Assembly: GCA_003542575.1 (NCBI GenBank)
Contig: DPKJ01000005.1
Coordinates: 372,001-436,000 of the forward strand
DNA length: 64,000 nucleotides
Origin: Rikenellaceae bacterium
GTDB taxonomy: Bacteria; Bacteroidota; Bacteroidia; Bacteroidales; UBA932
Reading direction: 5' to 3'
Part shown: positions 25,481-35,242 of the stretch, piece by piece
Layout: each line of letters starts with the position of its first letter
Numbering within the stretch: the first letter of the stretch is position 1
Notes under the pieces: generated by a model
The model's input: only the letters and a program-made list of their open reading frames with translations
Database searches by the model: none
Told to the model about the DNA's origin: nothing
Position numbers and translations under genes: made by a program

Positions 25481-26719
25481 ATGAAAAAGGTATTGTTAAC
25501 GCTCGTTTCACTGATCATGCTCGCGGGAGTGAGCCTGGGTCAGGATTTCAATTCAATAACGGGAAAGGTTCAGGATTCCGCTACCAGGCGGCCTCTAAGC
25601 TTTGCCTCTATTCAGCTGCTATCTTCAAACATTAGTAATGTAACCAACTCTGAGGGTATATTCGTACTGAAAATTCCTGTTCACATCACTGCAGATTCGG
25701 TGCAAATCTCATATCTTGGTTATAAATCAAGAAGAATCTCTGTTAAGGATTTTCAAAAAGGAGAGCTCTTAATTCCTATGGAACAGTCAGTTGTTACTCT
25801 AAAACCAATAACTGTACGGCCACAGGATGCCACCTCTATCGTAAAAATGGCATTTGCAAGGGTAGGGGAGAACTACACTGCCAAGTCTATGCAAATGACC
25901 GCTTTCTACAGAGAGATGATAAGAAAGGGGAGTAACTATGTTTCAATAAATGAGGCTGTTCTTGACATTAACAAAGCTCCCTATAACAGCTACAGGGCAG
26001 ATCAGATAGGTATCTATAAAGCTCGAGGCAGTTACGACATGAACCGCATTGATACTCTGTTGGTTAAGTATCAGGGTGGAGCTAATTCGGCACTAAGTCT
26101 TGATATTATGAAAGATCTTTTCCTTGGAACAGATTTGATGCTTCTTGATAAAATCTACACATTCACAATGGCAGAACCTGTTACAATTGACAATAAGTTC
26201 TTCTATGTGATTAACTTCAATGAAAATGACAACCTTCCTGATATCTATTTCAGAGGCAAACTTTACATTGAGTCCGAGTCACTGGCTGTGGGCAGAGTTG
26301 AGTTTGCTATGAACGTAGAGGGAAGACCCCAGGCAAACTCATACTTTATTCGCAAAAAGCCGCCAACACTAAAAATGGATGTTATCAGTGCAAATTATCT
26401 TGTCAATTACAAAGAGGTTGCGGGTATGTGGCATTTTGACTATTCCAGAACCGAGGTTAAGTTTAATGCAAAGTGGGACAAAAAATGGTTCCGCAGTGTT
26501 TACACAATTGGTTCAGAAATTGCAGTAACCGACATGTCTCATATGGAACGCAGAATTGATCCGGAAAACAGAGTACGCTCCCGCGATATAATGTCTGCAA
26601 AAGTGAATGATTTTACCGATGAGAACTTCTGGGAGGATTATAATATCATTGAGCCTGATCAATCGATAGAGAATGTTATTGCCCGGATAATCAGACAGCT
26701 TAGAAAACGAGATAATTAA
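25481..26719 (+). CDS. Exported CarboxypepD_reg-like domain protein
   Basis: A 412-residue protein with a signal peptide (MKKVLLTLVSLIMLAGVSLG). Residues about 24-110 are a CarboxypepD_reg-like beta-sandwich (ITGKVQDSATRRPLSFASI, then SYLGYKSRRI), the domain common at the start of TonB-dependent transporters. The rest, with strands such as FRGKLYIESESLAVGRVEF, has no transporter barrel or plug. It resembles uncharacterised Bacteroidota outer-membrane-associated proteins. The function is unknown. It is 13 nt upstream of rarA and likely co-transcribed. Confidence 0.7.
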   Translation: MKKVLLTLVSLIMLAGVSLGQDFNSITGKVQDSATRRPLSFASIQLLSSNISNVTNSEGIFVLKIPVHITADSVQISYLGYKSRRISVKDFQKGELLIPMEQSVVTLKPITVRPQDATSIVKMAFARVGENYTAKSMQMTAFYREMIRKGSNYVSINEAVLDINKAPYNSYRADQIGIYKARGSYDMNRIDTLLVKYQGGANSALSLDIMKDLFLGTDLMLLDKIYTFTMAEPVTIDNKFFYVINFNENDNLPDIYFRGKLYIESESLAVGRVEFAMNVEGRPQANSYFIRKKPPTLKMDVISANYLVNYKEVAGMWHFDYSRTEVKFNAKWDKKWFRSVYTIGSEIAVTDMSHMERRIDPENRVRSRDIMSAKVNDFTDENFWEDYNIIEPDQSIENVIARIIRQLRKRDN

Positions 26720-26732
26720 TACAATTTATATT

Positions 26733-28022
26733 ATGTTAAATAGCCCTGACGCAAGACCCCTCCCCGAGAGAATGAGACCAAAGTCACTGGAAGAGTACGC
26801 AGGTCAGGAACATTTGGTTGGTGAGGGATCTGTTCTCAGAAAAATGATTGAGTCAGGGAATATCTCCTCTTTTATTCTATGGGGTCCTCCGGGCGTTGGT
26901 AAAACAACATTGGCCAGAATTATTGCAAATCAACTTGAGCGTCCTTTTTATATTTTGTCTGCAATCAGCTCCGGTGTAAAAGATCTAAGAGAAATAATCA
27001 ATAAGTCCCGTTCAAGTTCAATTTTTGCTAAAGCAAGGCCAATACTTTTCATAGACGAGATTCACCGCTTTAGCAAGACTCAGCAGGATGCTCTTCTTGG
27101 AGCCGTTGAAGATGGCACCCTGATTTTGATAGGAGCGACTACTGAAAACCCCTCTTTTGAGGTGATAACTCCCCTGCTCTCCCGCTGTCAGGTTTATATC
27201 CTTAAGAGTCTGGATGTTAAAGATCTTGATAAATTACTTCACAGAGCCATTACTAATGACCCTGTTCTAAAGCTAAGAAAGGTTGTTGTTAAGGAGAAAG
27301 AGGCCATCTTTAGGTTTTCAGGCGGCGACGCCAGAAAACTACTCAATATTATTGATCTTATTGCCTCAAATTCGGGTGATAATAAGAGCATAATAATTAG
27401 TAACGAAAGTGTTACAAAAGTTCTTCAGGAAAACATTGCCATTTATGACAAAAACGGTGAGCAGCATTACGACATAATATCTGCATTTATAAAAAGTATA
27501 AGGGGTTCAGACCCTGATGCAGCCGTTTACTGGATGGCCAGAATGATTGCAGGTGGTGAAGACCCCCTCTTTATTGCCCGCAGAATGATAATTTTGGCGT
27601 CTGAGGATGTTGGTCTTGCAAATCCCAACGCTCTGCTTATTGCTCAGGCTTGTTTTGATGCCGTTCACAAAATTGGAATGCCTGAATCACGAATAATTCT
27701 GTCTGAAACTGCAATATATCTCGCAACATCTCAAAAGAGCAACTCTGCCTATATGGCAATTGACGCTGCACTGGCTGAGGTTGAGAAGAGCGGTGATTTG
27801 CCGGTTCCGCTACATCTGCGTAACGCCCCTACCAAACTTATGAAAGAGCTTGGATATGGCGATGAATACAAATATGCCCACTCCTACCCCGGTAATTTTG
27901 TTGAACAACAATTTCTGCCCGATAATCTTTCAGTTTCAAATTTTTATCTGCCGGGATCCAATACAAAAGAGGCTGAGATTAAAAAAAGGTTACAATCACT
28001 TTGGAAAAAATACAATATTTGA
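26733..28022 (+). CDS. rarA: Replication-associated recombination protein A (RarA/MgsA)
   Basis: Clamp-loader-like AAA+ ATPase acting at stalled forks. Visible are the family N-terminus (RPLPERMRPKSLEEYAGQEHL), Walker A WGPPGVGKTT, Walker B FIDEIHRF, sensor 1 GATTENPSFE with LLSRC, and the C-terminal tetramerisation region (GSDPDAAVYWMARMI, NAPTKLMKELGYG). At 429 residues it is full length. It precedes kdsA by 26 nt. Confidence 0.93.
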   Translation: MLNSPDARPLPERMRPKSLEEYAGQEHLVGEGSVLRKMIESGNISSFILWGPPGVGKTTLARIIANQLERPFYILSAISSGVKDLREIINKSRSSSIFAKARPILFIDEIHRFSKTQQDALLGAVEDGTLILIGATTENPSFEVITPLLSRCQVYILKSLDVKDLDKLLHRAITNDPVLKLRKVVVKEKEAIFRFSGGDARKLLNIIDLIASNSGDNKSIIISNESVTKVLQENIAIYDKNGEQHYDIISAFIKSIRGSDPDAAVYWMARMIAGGEDPLFIARRMIILASEDVGLANPNALLIAQACFDAVHKIGMPESRIILSETAIYLATSQKSNSAYMAIDAALAEVEKSGDLPVPLHLRNAPTKLMKELGYGDEYKYAHSYPGNFVEQQFLPDNLSVSNFYLPGSNTKEAEIKKRLQSLWKKYNI

Positions 28023-28048
28023 TACTTTTTATCTAATTTTGCCCCACT

Positions 28049-28870
28049 ATGAATTTAGCGGACTTACAATACATCAGGAGTAATCAGGAGGGCCTTTTTT
28101 TTCTTATTGCCGGCCCTTGTGTAGTTGAAAACGAAGAGATTACACTTCATACAGCAACAATATTAAAATCCATTACCGATTCCCTTTCAATACCCTTTAT
28201 TTTCAAGGCATCTTACAGGAAAGCTAACAGATCGAAAGCAGATTCCTATACAGGTCCCGGAGATGAAAAAGGGTTAGAAATACTTCAAAAGATAAAAGAG
28301 AGCCTGAAAGTTCCAATTGTTACTGATATTCACAGCCCTGCCGAGGCAGCTCTAGCCGCCTCATATGGTGTTGATATATTGCAAATTCCTGCCTTTTTGT
28401 GCAGGCAGTCCGATCTTCTTGAGGCAGCTGCAAAAACAGGTAAATATGTAAATATTAAAAAGGGTCAGTTTCTCTCACCCGGAGCAATGAAGTTTGCCGC
28501 AGAGAAAATTTCAAAGGCAGGAAATAACAAAATAATGCTTACTGAGAGAGGAACCCAGTTTGGTTACTCCGATCTTATCGTAGATTTCAGGTCTATACCC
28601 GAAATGCAGAGCTTTGGATACCCTGTTGTACTTGACGTTACTCACAGTCTGCAGCAACCAAATCAACCATCGGGTGTCACTGGTGGCAGACCGGACCTTA
28701 TTCCCCTTATTGCAAGGGCAGGCATTGCTGCAGGTGTGAATGGACTCTTTATGGAGACCCATCCGGACCCTTCCAAAGCTCTCTCCGATGGTGCAAATAT
28801 GCTTAAGCTGGATAAAATGGAGGAGCTGTTAAAGTCCCTTATTAGAATACAAAAAGCTTTAAAAGAATAG
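28049..28870 (+). CDS. kdsA: 3-deoxy-D-manno-octulosonate-8-phosphate synthase
   Basis: Condenses arabinose-5-phosphate with phosphoenolpyruvate to Kdo-8-phosphate, the precursor of the inner-core sugar of lipopolysaccharide. Motifs: FKASYRKANRSK, SYTGPG, TDIHSPAEA, IPAFLCRQSDL, TERGTQFGY, DVTHSLQQPN and ETHPDP. The cysteine in IAGPCVVEN replaces the asparagine seen in E. coli KdsA; by family knowledge that marks the metal-dependent class. The phosphatase for the next step (kdsC) is at 53064, in a different operon. Confidence 0.95.
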   Translation: MNLADLQYIRSNQEGLFFLIAGPCVVENEEITLHTATILKSITDSLSIPFIFKASYRKANRSKADSYTGPGDEKGLEILQKIKESLKVPIVTDIHSPAEAALAASYGVDILQIPAFLCRQSDLLEAAAKTGKYVNIKKGQFLSPGAMKFAAEKISKAGNNKIMLTERGTQFGYSDLIVDFRSIPEMQSFGYPVVLDVTHSLQQPNQPSGVTGGRPDLIPLIARAGIAAGVNGLFMETHPDPSKALSDGANMLKLDKMEELLKSLIRIQKALKE

Positions 28871-28900
28871 ATTACTTTAATTTTCAAATTTTAAAAGATT

Positions 28901-30799
28901 ATGATTATAAATACAGATTTTACAAAAAGGTATGAGAAGATCCCGGTAGATATCTTTGAGGAATCTGATGCCGCCTGTTTAAAGGTAGCTAAGAGCATTG
29001 CAGATACTATTAAGAAAAGAGAGGCCAAGAATTTACATACAGTATTGGGCCTTAGTGCGGCATCTTCTGCAATCCAGGTATATGAAGAGTTGGCAAAACT
29101 TAATAAAAATAAGGAGGTCAGCTTTTCAAATGTTCACATTTTTAGTGTTGATGAGTACTGGCCTTTAAATAAAAAGGAGCTCCAGAGTCATTATAGGTTT
29201 CTTAAAGAGTATTTGTTGGATTTCATAGAAATACCGGCTGAAAACATCCATTGTCTTGATAGTGAGGTTAAGAAAGAAGATATTCATGACTATTGCATCA
29301 GTTATGAGAAAAAAATTCACGATTTAGGAGGTATAGATATTCTTATTATCGGGAATATGGGTTTCAACGAGCCTGGTTCTCACTATAACTCTCGTACAAG
29401 GCTAATCACCCTTAACCACAATACACGTATTTCTGCCGCATCTGAGTTTTTCGGAGTTGAATATGTTCCATTTCATGCCCTTACAATGGGTATTGAGACC
29501 ATTTTAATGGCAAAGAAGATATTTTTTCTTGCATGGGGAGAGGGCAAAGCAGGAACAATTGCAAAACTTGTAGAGGGCACTATCAACGAACAAAATCCTA
29601 CTTCATACCTTCAAAAGCATGAGAATCTTGAAGTACTTGTTGATTATGCATCAGCCGCAGAGCTTACAAGAATCAAAACACCTTGGTTGACAGGGCCATG
29701 CGAATGGGATGAGAAACTTACCAGAAAAGCTGTTTTCTGGCTATGTAAAAAGCTTGAAAAACCGATTCTAAAGCTTACTGACAGAGATTATAACGACAAC
29801 GGTATGAGTGACCTTATAACCGAACGAGGCCCTGCAAGTAAAATTAACATTAAGGCTTTCAATGATCTTCAGCATACAATAACCGGTTGGCCGGGCGGAA
29901 AACCAAACGCAGATGATTCAACTCGTCCCGAAAGGGCCTTTCCTTTCCCAAAAAGGGCAATAATTTTCTCTCCGCACCCGGATGACGACGTTATCTCAAT
30001 GGGAGGAACCCTTGCACGACTTGCAGAACATGGACATGAGGTTCATCTGGCATATCAGGTTTCCGGGAATATTGCAGTTTTTGACCACGATGCCATAAGA
30101 TTCCTCGACTTTATACGTGATAGTTCAAAAATTTACGGACTTGACTCTGAATTGAGTTCAAATATATATAAGGATGCTCTTAAGGAGCTCAGTGTAAAGC
30201 ACCCCGGAGAGCCGGATTCAAACCAGATAAGAGATGTAAAAGGAGCAATTAGAAGAGGCGAAGCTAAAGCTGCCTGCAGATATCTCAGAATCCCCGAAGA
30301 GAGGGTTCATTTCCTGGATATGCCTTTCTACGAGACAGGCGGAGTAAAGAAGAATCCGATTGGCCCTGCAGATATTAAGATTGTGAAGGATCTTCTTCAA
30401 AACGTTAAACCTCATCAGGTATATGCAGCGGGAGATTTAAGCGACCCTCACGGAACTCACAGAGTTTGTCTTCAGGCGATTCTTAGTGCACTTAATGAGC
30501 TTAAAAACGAAGATTGGATAAAAGATTGCAGAGTTTGGCTCTATAGGGGCGCATGGCAGGAGTGGGATGTTGCTGACGCCGATATGGCAGTTCCGTTGAG
30601 TCCTGAAGAGGTGATTATCAAGAGAGAGGCAATATTCAAACACCAATCTCAAAAAGACAGACCATTGTTTCCGGGTTCAGATAAAAGAGAGTTCTGGCAA
30701 AGGGCCGAGGAGAGGAACCACAATACAGCCGTTCTCTTTGATAAGCTGGGAATGGCAGAATATCAGGCTATTGAACTATTTGTAAGATACAATGTATAA
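28901..30799 (+). CDS. NagB-like / PIG-L deacetylase fusion with degenerate NagB active site
   Basis: A 632-residue two-domain protein of a type common in Bacteroidales. Residues about 1-265 resemble glucosamine-6-phosphate deaminase (VDEYWPL at 83-89, FNEPGS at 155-160, SRTRLITLNH). Residues about 352-560 are a PIG-L/LmbE N-deacetylase with HPDDD at 359-363 and the zinc pair in DPHGTH (H517, H520). The NagB half is odd. The phosphate-binding loop usually reading LATGS(S/T)P is LSAASSA (residues 51-57). The catalytic loop usually ending GHIxFNEP reads IIGNMGFNEP, about three residues shorter and without the histidine. The deacetylase half looks intact. A sugar permease follows 37 nt downstream. 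Deaminase activity is doubtful. Confidence 0.85.
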   Translation: MIINTDFTKRYEKIPVDIFEESDAACLKVAKSIADTIKKREAKNLHTVLGLSAASSAIQVYEELAKLNKNKEVSFSNVHIFSVDEYWPLNKKELQSHYRFLKEYLLDFIEIPAENIHCLDSEVKKEDIHDYCISYEKKIHDLGGIDILIIGNMGFNEPGSHYNSRTRLITLNHNTRISAASEFFGVEYVPFHALTMGIETILMAKKIFFLAWGEGKAGTIAKLVEGTINEQNPTSYLQKHENLEVLVDYASAAELTRIKTPWLTGPCEWDEKLTRKAVFWLCKKLEKPILKLTDRDYNDNGMSDLITERGPASKINIKAFNDLQHTITGWPGGKPNADDSTRPERAFPFPKRAIIFSPHPDDDVISMGGTLARLAEHGHEVHLAYQVSGNIAVFDHDAIRFLDFIRDSSKIYGLDSELSSNIYKDALKELSVKHPGEPDSNQIRDVKGAIRRGEAKAACRYLRIPEERVHFLDMPFYETGGVKKNPIGPADIKIVKDLLQNVKPHQVYAAGDLSDPHGTHRVCLQAILSALNELKNEDWIKDCRVWLYRGAWQEWDVADADMAVPLSPEEVIIKREAIFKHQSQKDRPLFPGSDKREFWQRAEERNHNTAVLFDKLGMAEYQAIELFVRYNV

Positions 30800-30836
30800 T
30801 TCAAACTTTACCTAACCTAACTTAAAATGCTGAAAT

Positions 30837-32048
30837 ATGAATAAAAAAAGAAATTTTGCAATTCCGATAGCCTTTATCGGAATGATGTTCTTTGCAATCG
30901 GATTTGCGCTGGGCATAAATTCATTTCTGATTCCTGTATTAAACGGCACTCTTGGTGTCTCTTCAGGAGAGTCATATCTGATTCTTGCTGCAACCTTCTC
31001 TACATTTATTATTTTCGGATATCCGGCATCGCTGGTAATCGGGAAAATTGGATACAAGAGAACTATGGCGCTATCATTTCTTCTCTTTGCAATTGCATTT
31101 GCTCTTTTTATTCCCTCAGCCCGATACGAGAGCTTTGTTCTTTTTCTGGTAGCATCTTTTATGAGTGGAATAGGTAATACATTTTTACAAGCATCTGTTA
31201 ATCCATATATTACAATTTTAGGTCCTATCGAAAGTGCGGCAAGAAGAATCTCGATAATGGGTATTTGCAATAAGCTTGCCTGGCCTGTTGCTCCTGTATT
31301 TCTCGCATATGTTATTGGAAAAGAGACTACCGATACGCTGATATCTGATCTCTACCTTCCTTTTTACATAATCATTGGTGTTTTTCTGCTACTTGGAGTG
31401 ATTTCACTTATGGCACCACTACCTGAAGTTAAGGCCGCCGGCGAAGATCCCGATAGTGCAGAGGAGTCTCCATATGCTGCGACAAAGACCTCCATCTGGC
31501 AGTTCCCTCACCTTTTGCTTGGTGTACTTGCCCTTTTTCTATATGTTGGCGTTGAAACAGTTGCCCTTGGAACCCTTGTAGATTATGCAACATGGCTTGA
31601 ATTGCCAAATGCATCTTCTTACGCATGGATCTCCCCTATCGGAATGGTTATCGGATATATTTGTGGTATTATTTTTATTCCCAAATATCTCAGCCAGGCG
31701 AATGCACTAATGATATGCGCAGTACTTGGAATTGCAGGATCAATTCTGGTTGTTCTCACGCCTGCAGATATGTCGATATGGTTCATTGCCCTTATAGCAA
31801 TCGGATGTTCGCTGATATGGCCGGCAATATGGCCATTGGCTATGGCAGATCTTGGCAAATTCACCAAAACCGGCTCATCATTATTGGTAATGGCTATAGC
31901 AGGTGGTGCAATAATTCCTACTGCTTACGGTTTTTTGAAAGATGTAGTTGGGGCTCAAAATTCATACTGGATTGCTCTTCCGATTTTTATATACATTCTT
32001 TATTACGGTGTTTCGGGATATAAAATCAGAACATCGGTTTCAAAATAG
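30837..32048 (+). CDS. MFS sugar permease (FucP/NagP-like)
   Basis: A 403-residue transporter with 12 hydrophobic helices. The N-terminal half is of the FucP/NagP type: FFAIGFALGINSFLIPVLN in helix 1, then IGKIGYKRTM between helices 2 and 3, and FLQASVNPYI in helix 4. These proteins are proton-linked importers of fucose, glucose/galactose or N-acetylglucosamine. The neighbouring NagB/PIG-L fusion suggests an amino sugar, which is inference. Start ATG 30837. Confidence 0.85.
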   Translation: MNKKRNFAIPIAFIGMMFFAIGFALGINSFLIPVLNGTLGVSSGESYLILAATFSTFIIFGYPASLVIGKIGYKRTMALSFLLFAIAFALFIPSARYESFVLFLVASFMSGIGNTFLQASVNPYITILGPIESAARRISIMGICNKLAWPVAPVFLAYVIGKETTDTLISDLYLPFYIIIGVFLLLGVISLMAPLPEVKAAGEDPDSAEESPYAATKTSIWQFPHLLLGVLALFLYVGVETVALGTLVDYATWLELPNASSYAWISPIGMVIGYICGIIFIPKYLSQANALMICAVLGIAGSILVVLTPADMSIWFIALIAIGCSLIWPAIWPLAMADLGKFTKTGSSLLVMAIAGGAIIPTAYGFLKDVVGAQNSYWIALPIFIYILYYGVSGYKIRTSVSK

Positions 32049-32054
32049 ATAAAT

Positions 32055-32807
32055 ATGCTTTTAAAGCTACTTATAACAGGGCTCCTTTTGACTGTCGGGA
32101 CACTTGCCGGACAGACTCAAAAGGAGTCTTTTTTTAATAAAAAAGAGATGATTACAGTAAAGAGAATTTCATTTCCGTGCAAAAATCCACCTGTAAGACT
32201 GGTAGAAAAGATGCTCGATAGTGCAAACATTCCATTTCACATCTTAGATGTTGTTAACTGGGACCAGTTTCCTGAGCAACCACAGGTTAAGTTTAGAATC
32301 GCATACTCTCAGGATGAAATTTATCTTCAATATATTGTAAAGGAGAGGTATATAAGAGCATTTTATACCCAGGACGAGGGATCTGCTCCATATAAAGATT
32401 CGGCTGTCGAATTTTTTATAATACCTTCATCTACCGACACAATTTACTATAATCTTGAATTGAATTGTATAGGCATTGGCACATTTGCCGGTGGCCCTGA
32501 CAGGCAAAACAGAACCAGATTTGGGAAAGATGTTACATCTCAAATAAGAAGATCTTCTACCCTTGGAAAAGAGGGCTTTGATGTTAAAGAGGGAGATTTT
32601 GAGTGGACTTTAACAGTTGCTCTGCCGGTTTCTCTCTTTTCGTTAAGTACAGTAGAGCCTCTTAAAGGGAGAGCTGTAAAGGCAAATTTTTACAAGTGTG
32701 GTGATGAACTGCCTGTAAAACATTATCTTACCTGGAACCCAATTGGAACAGAGAGACCCAATTTTCACACTCCACAATATTTTGGAGAGATTTTCTTTGA
32801 AGATTAG
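32055..32807 (+). CDS. Exported CBM9-like carbohydrate-binding protein
   Basis: A 250-residue protein with a signal peptide (cleavage near GTLAGQ). The mature part fits the family-9-like carbohydrate-binding fold seen widely in Bacteroidota: FRIAYSQDEIYLQYIVKE, YKDSAVEFFI, YYNLELNCIG and the C-terminal PNFHTPQYFGEIFF. No catalytic domain is attached. It starts 6 nt after the permease stop, so it belongs to the same transcript and may take part in sugar handling at the cell surface. Binding specificity is unknown. Confidence 0.75.
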   Translation: MLLKLLITGLLLTVGTLAGQTQKESFFNKKEMITVKRISFPCKNPPVRLVEKMLDSANIPFHILDVVNWDQFPEQPQVKFRIAYSQDEIYLQYIVKERYIRAFYTQDEGSAPYKDSAVEFFIIPSSTDTIYYNLELNCIGIGTFAGGPDRQNRTRFGKDVTSQIRRSSTLGKEGFDVKEGDFEWTLTVALPVSLFSLSTVEPLKGRAVKANFYKCGDELPVKHYLTWNPIGTERPNFHTPQYFGEIFFED

Positions 32808-32817
32808 ATTTTTATCA

Positions 32818-35097
32818 TCAGAAAGGATATCCTACACCAAACTGAAGCGCATAAGTATCTGGTTTAAACCAATTTTTAGGCCCTATCCAACTTGTTTTTA
32901 GCGGGTCATATACAACCATTCCTAAATCAAGGCGAAGTACGAGAAAATCCAGATTTAACCTTATTCCGGTACCCCAGTTAATAGCAACGCTTTTGTAAAA
33001 GTCCTTCAATCTGAAAAGTCCGCTCTCTTTTCCGGGTTCAACTCTGGTATTCCATACATTACCTGCATCAACAAACAGTGCTCCCTCAAAATTCCAAAAC
33101 ATATTAAAACGATACTCAGCGTTTAGCTCAATTTTTATATCACCTGTCTGATTGGGAATTGAAAATGTTGTGTCAATTGCTGAAGAACCGGGACCGACAG
33201 ATCTTGCCTGCCAACCTCTTAAACTGTTTGCTCCACCTGCATAGAATAGCTTTTCATAAGGCAATACCTTCGAATTGCCGTAAGCATGGCCTGCTCCTAT
33301 ATTGAATCTACCTGCTACTGCATTGTTTTTATCAACTCTCCATGTATACCCTACGGTAAGATCGCTTCTGAAATATTGTGAATATGGTGTATTCCAGACT
33401 GTTCTTGCACCACTTGAGTCCCTGCTTAAGGTTGAATTAAAGATACTGGCCAGATTTCCTGCAATATCAGATGTCCAGCGTACATAGAAGAATGTCTTTT
33501 TGGGGATAACTGAGGCGTCGGTAGTATAATAGATTGTTCCCCCTGAGCCAAGGTCAAAGTGGTTCCTGTAGGCGCTTCTTAGGAAAGGGTCTGTAAGACT
33601 TTCATAAAAAAGCGGGTTCATATTAAAAAGCTTAACAATATTTAGCTGTATAGGGTTGAAAATATAGAACAGCCTATCCCCCTCTCTCCAGTTATATCCA
33701 AAATTGAAGGAGATTATATTTCGGGTGAACTCCGGTCTGTTCTGATAATTATAACCTAAATTGATATCTGTTCTTGGAACACTTGTTTTGAATATAGAGT
33801 CCGGCAACATTAAGAAACTTGGTAGAGATATTCCGGCAGAAATACCAAATTCTGAAGATTTTACCGGATCGTTAAGTTTAAACTGGAAATTACCCATGAA
33901 CCCCAGAGTGAACCACTCTCCTCCCCTGAAGAGATTTTTATGGTAGTAAGAAATTGCAGGCGAAATACCTAAAAGGTTGTTTGAGTTACTTGATGCCTCC
34001 AGGTTAAGTTTGTACCCCTGACTTTTTGATGGTGTGAGTCGGATTATACAATCTACCTCTCTTCCGTTAACTGATTCTGATACAGGAACTTCATCAAACT
34101 GAAGATTTACGCCTGAATAGTATCTTAGTGCTACAAAACGATCATAGGTTGTAGTAGCATCTTTTTCACTGTAAAGATCTCCAGGTTTCAATTTGTTCAT
34201 TTTGGAGAGAACCTGAGGACGCATACTCCTTTTATCTCTATAGAAAATATTTAAACTATCTATTTTATACAAATTAAATAAAGAGAGCGAGTCTTCCCGG
34301 GCTCTCATCGGGTCGTAATCGGGGTAAAGAGAAATGTTTCTTATCCTGAAAACCTCATGACTTCTGGCTTCTGACGGGGCTTCGTTTCGGGTGTAGTTTT
34401 CAATCTTTACATACAGATCTGCAAACCCCGCTTTATTAAAAGTATCAGCCTCAAAAAAGAGGTAATTTTTAGTGAAATTGTAATAACCTCTCTCCCTTAA
34501 AAGGTTAGTTATCCTTTCGCTCTCCATTTCAAGTGTCAGTTCAGACAGTCTCATTCCCTTTTTGACCAAAGTTGCAGACATATTATTATCGACAATTTTA
34601 TTGATGGAAGAGTCTTTTATCTGATGAGAAATCTCTTTAATCTCGAAGCTTTTGCCTGGATAAACAAAATATTTTACGCTGCTTTTTTTCCTTTTAGTAA
34701 TAATAGTATCGGTCACCTCTGAATCAAAATAGCCAAGTGCTTTAAGTCGGTTTACAAGATTGTCCCGGCTCTTTTCTACAAGAAATGTATCCAGAACAAC
34801 TGGTGCCTGTCCAATCTTTTGAACAAATTTGTCCCATCCGCCATCTTTTCCGTTGCTCCAGTTGTAAATAACCGTAAATGGGTTCCACCCGAAAAGAAAA
34901 GAGCTGTTTGGTTGTTGCCTTAGATAAGGGGTAAGGTCTGAAGAGCTCACTACTTTAGAATCAACTATCTTTATTTTGTTCTCTTTCAGTATGCTGCGTC
35001 CTTCGGGAATAACTCGTACAGTGCTGCATGAGTTTAATGCTGCTATAATAATTATAAGAAAAAAATGAAAAAGATATTTGTGTGAATTTCTGCTCAT
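32818..35097 (-). CDS. tamL: TamL: TamA-like OMP85 lipoprotein
   Basis: A 759-residue outer-membrane protein. The N-terminus has a lipoprotein signal with LNSC (cysteine 24 from ATG 35097; the TTG at 35100 is one codon upstream). Then come POTRA-like periplasmic domains and, from about residue 370, a 16-strand-type barrel ending in aromatic phenylalanine (YALQFGVGYPF). The barrel-interior motif region (YAGGANSLRGWQARSVGPGS) is the OMP85 loop-6 signature. Lipidated TamA homologues, called TamL, are characteristic of Bacteroidota and work with TamB in outer-membrane assembly. No tamB gene is adjacent in this window. It is convergent with the CBM9-like gene (10-nt gap). Confidence 0.85.
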   Translation of the reverse strand: MSRNSHKYLFHFFLIIIIAALNSCSTVRVIPEGRSILKENKIKIVDSKVVSSSDLTPYLRQQPNSSFLFGWNPFTVIYNWSNGKDGGWDKFVQKIGQAPVVLDTFLVEKSRDNLVNRLKALGYFDSEVTDTIITKRKKSSVKYFVYPGKSFEIKEISHQIKDSSINKIVDNNMSATLVKKGMRLSELTLEMESERITNLLRERGYYNFTKNYLFFEADTFNKAGFADLYVKIENYTRNEAPSEARSHEVFRIRNISLYPDYDPMRAREDSLSLFNLYKIDSLNIFYRDKRSMRPQVLSKMNKLKPGDLYSEKDATTTYDRFVALRYYSGVNLQFDEVPVSESVNGREVDCIIRLTPSKSQGYKLNLEASSNSNNLLGISPAISYYHKNLFRGGEWFTLGFMGNFQFKLNDPVKSSEFGISAGISLPSFLMLPDSIFKTSVPRTDINLGYNYQNRPEFTRNIISFNFGYNWREGDRLFYIFNPIQLNIVKLFNMNPLFYESLTDPFLRSAYRNHFDLGSGGTIYYTTDASVIPKKTFFYVRWTSDIAGNLASIFNSTLSRDSSGARTVWNTPYSQYFRSDLTVGYTWRVDKNNAVAGRFNIGAGHAYGNSKVLPYEKLFYAGGANSLRGWQARSVGPGSSAIDTTFSIPNQTGDIKIELNAEYRFNMFWNFEGALFVDAGNVWNTRVEPGKESGLFRLKDFYKSVAINWGTGIRLNLDFLVLRLDLGMVVYDPLKTSWIGPKNWFKPDTYALQFGVGYPF

Positions 35098-35114
35098 CAA
35101 CTCTTTATTTTCAA

Positions 35115-35122
35115 CAAAAATA
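35115..35122 (-). promoter_or_regulatory. Possible -7 element (TATTTTTG) for tamL
   Basis: CAAAAATA on the plus strand reads TATTTTTG on the minus strand, a TAnnTTTG match 17 nt upstream of the tamL ATG. A CAA at 35147-35149 could be the -33 TTG, but the 24-nt spacing is long. Confidence 0.4.
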
Positions 35123-35164
35123 GCAATTATAATCGATTCTCTTTTTCAAAAAAATAAAAAAAGA

Positions 35165-35172
35165 TATCTTTG
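35165..35172 (+). promoter_or_regulatory. -7 element TATCTTTG for the decarboxylase gene
   Basis: TATCTTTG is a perfect TAnnTTTG match 70 nt before the start at 35243, within the divergent gap between tamL and the decarboxylase. A clear -33 TTG is not seen. Confidence 0.5.
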
Positions 35173-35242
35173 CATTCTGCAAATAATCCGATTGACTTAC
35201 ATTGCAGAAAATTTCACTAACTAACTCACCTGAATTTTTGAA

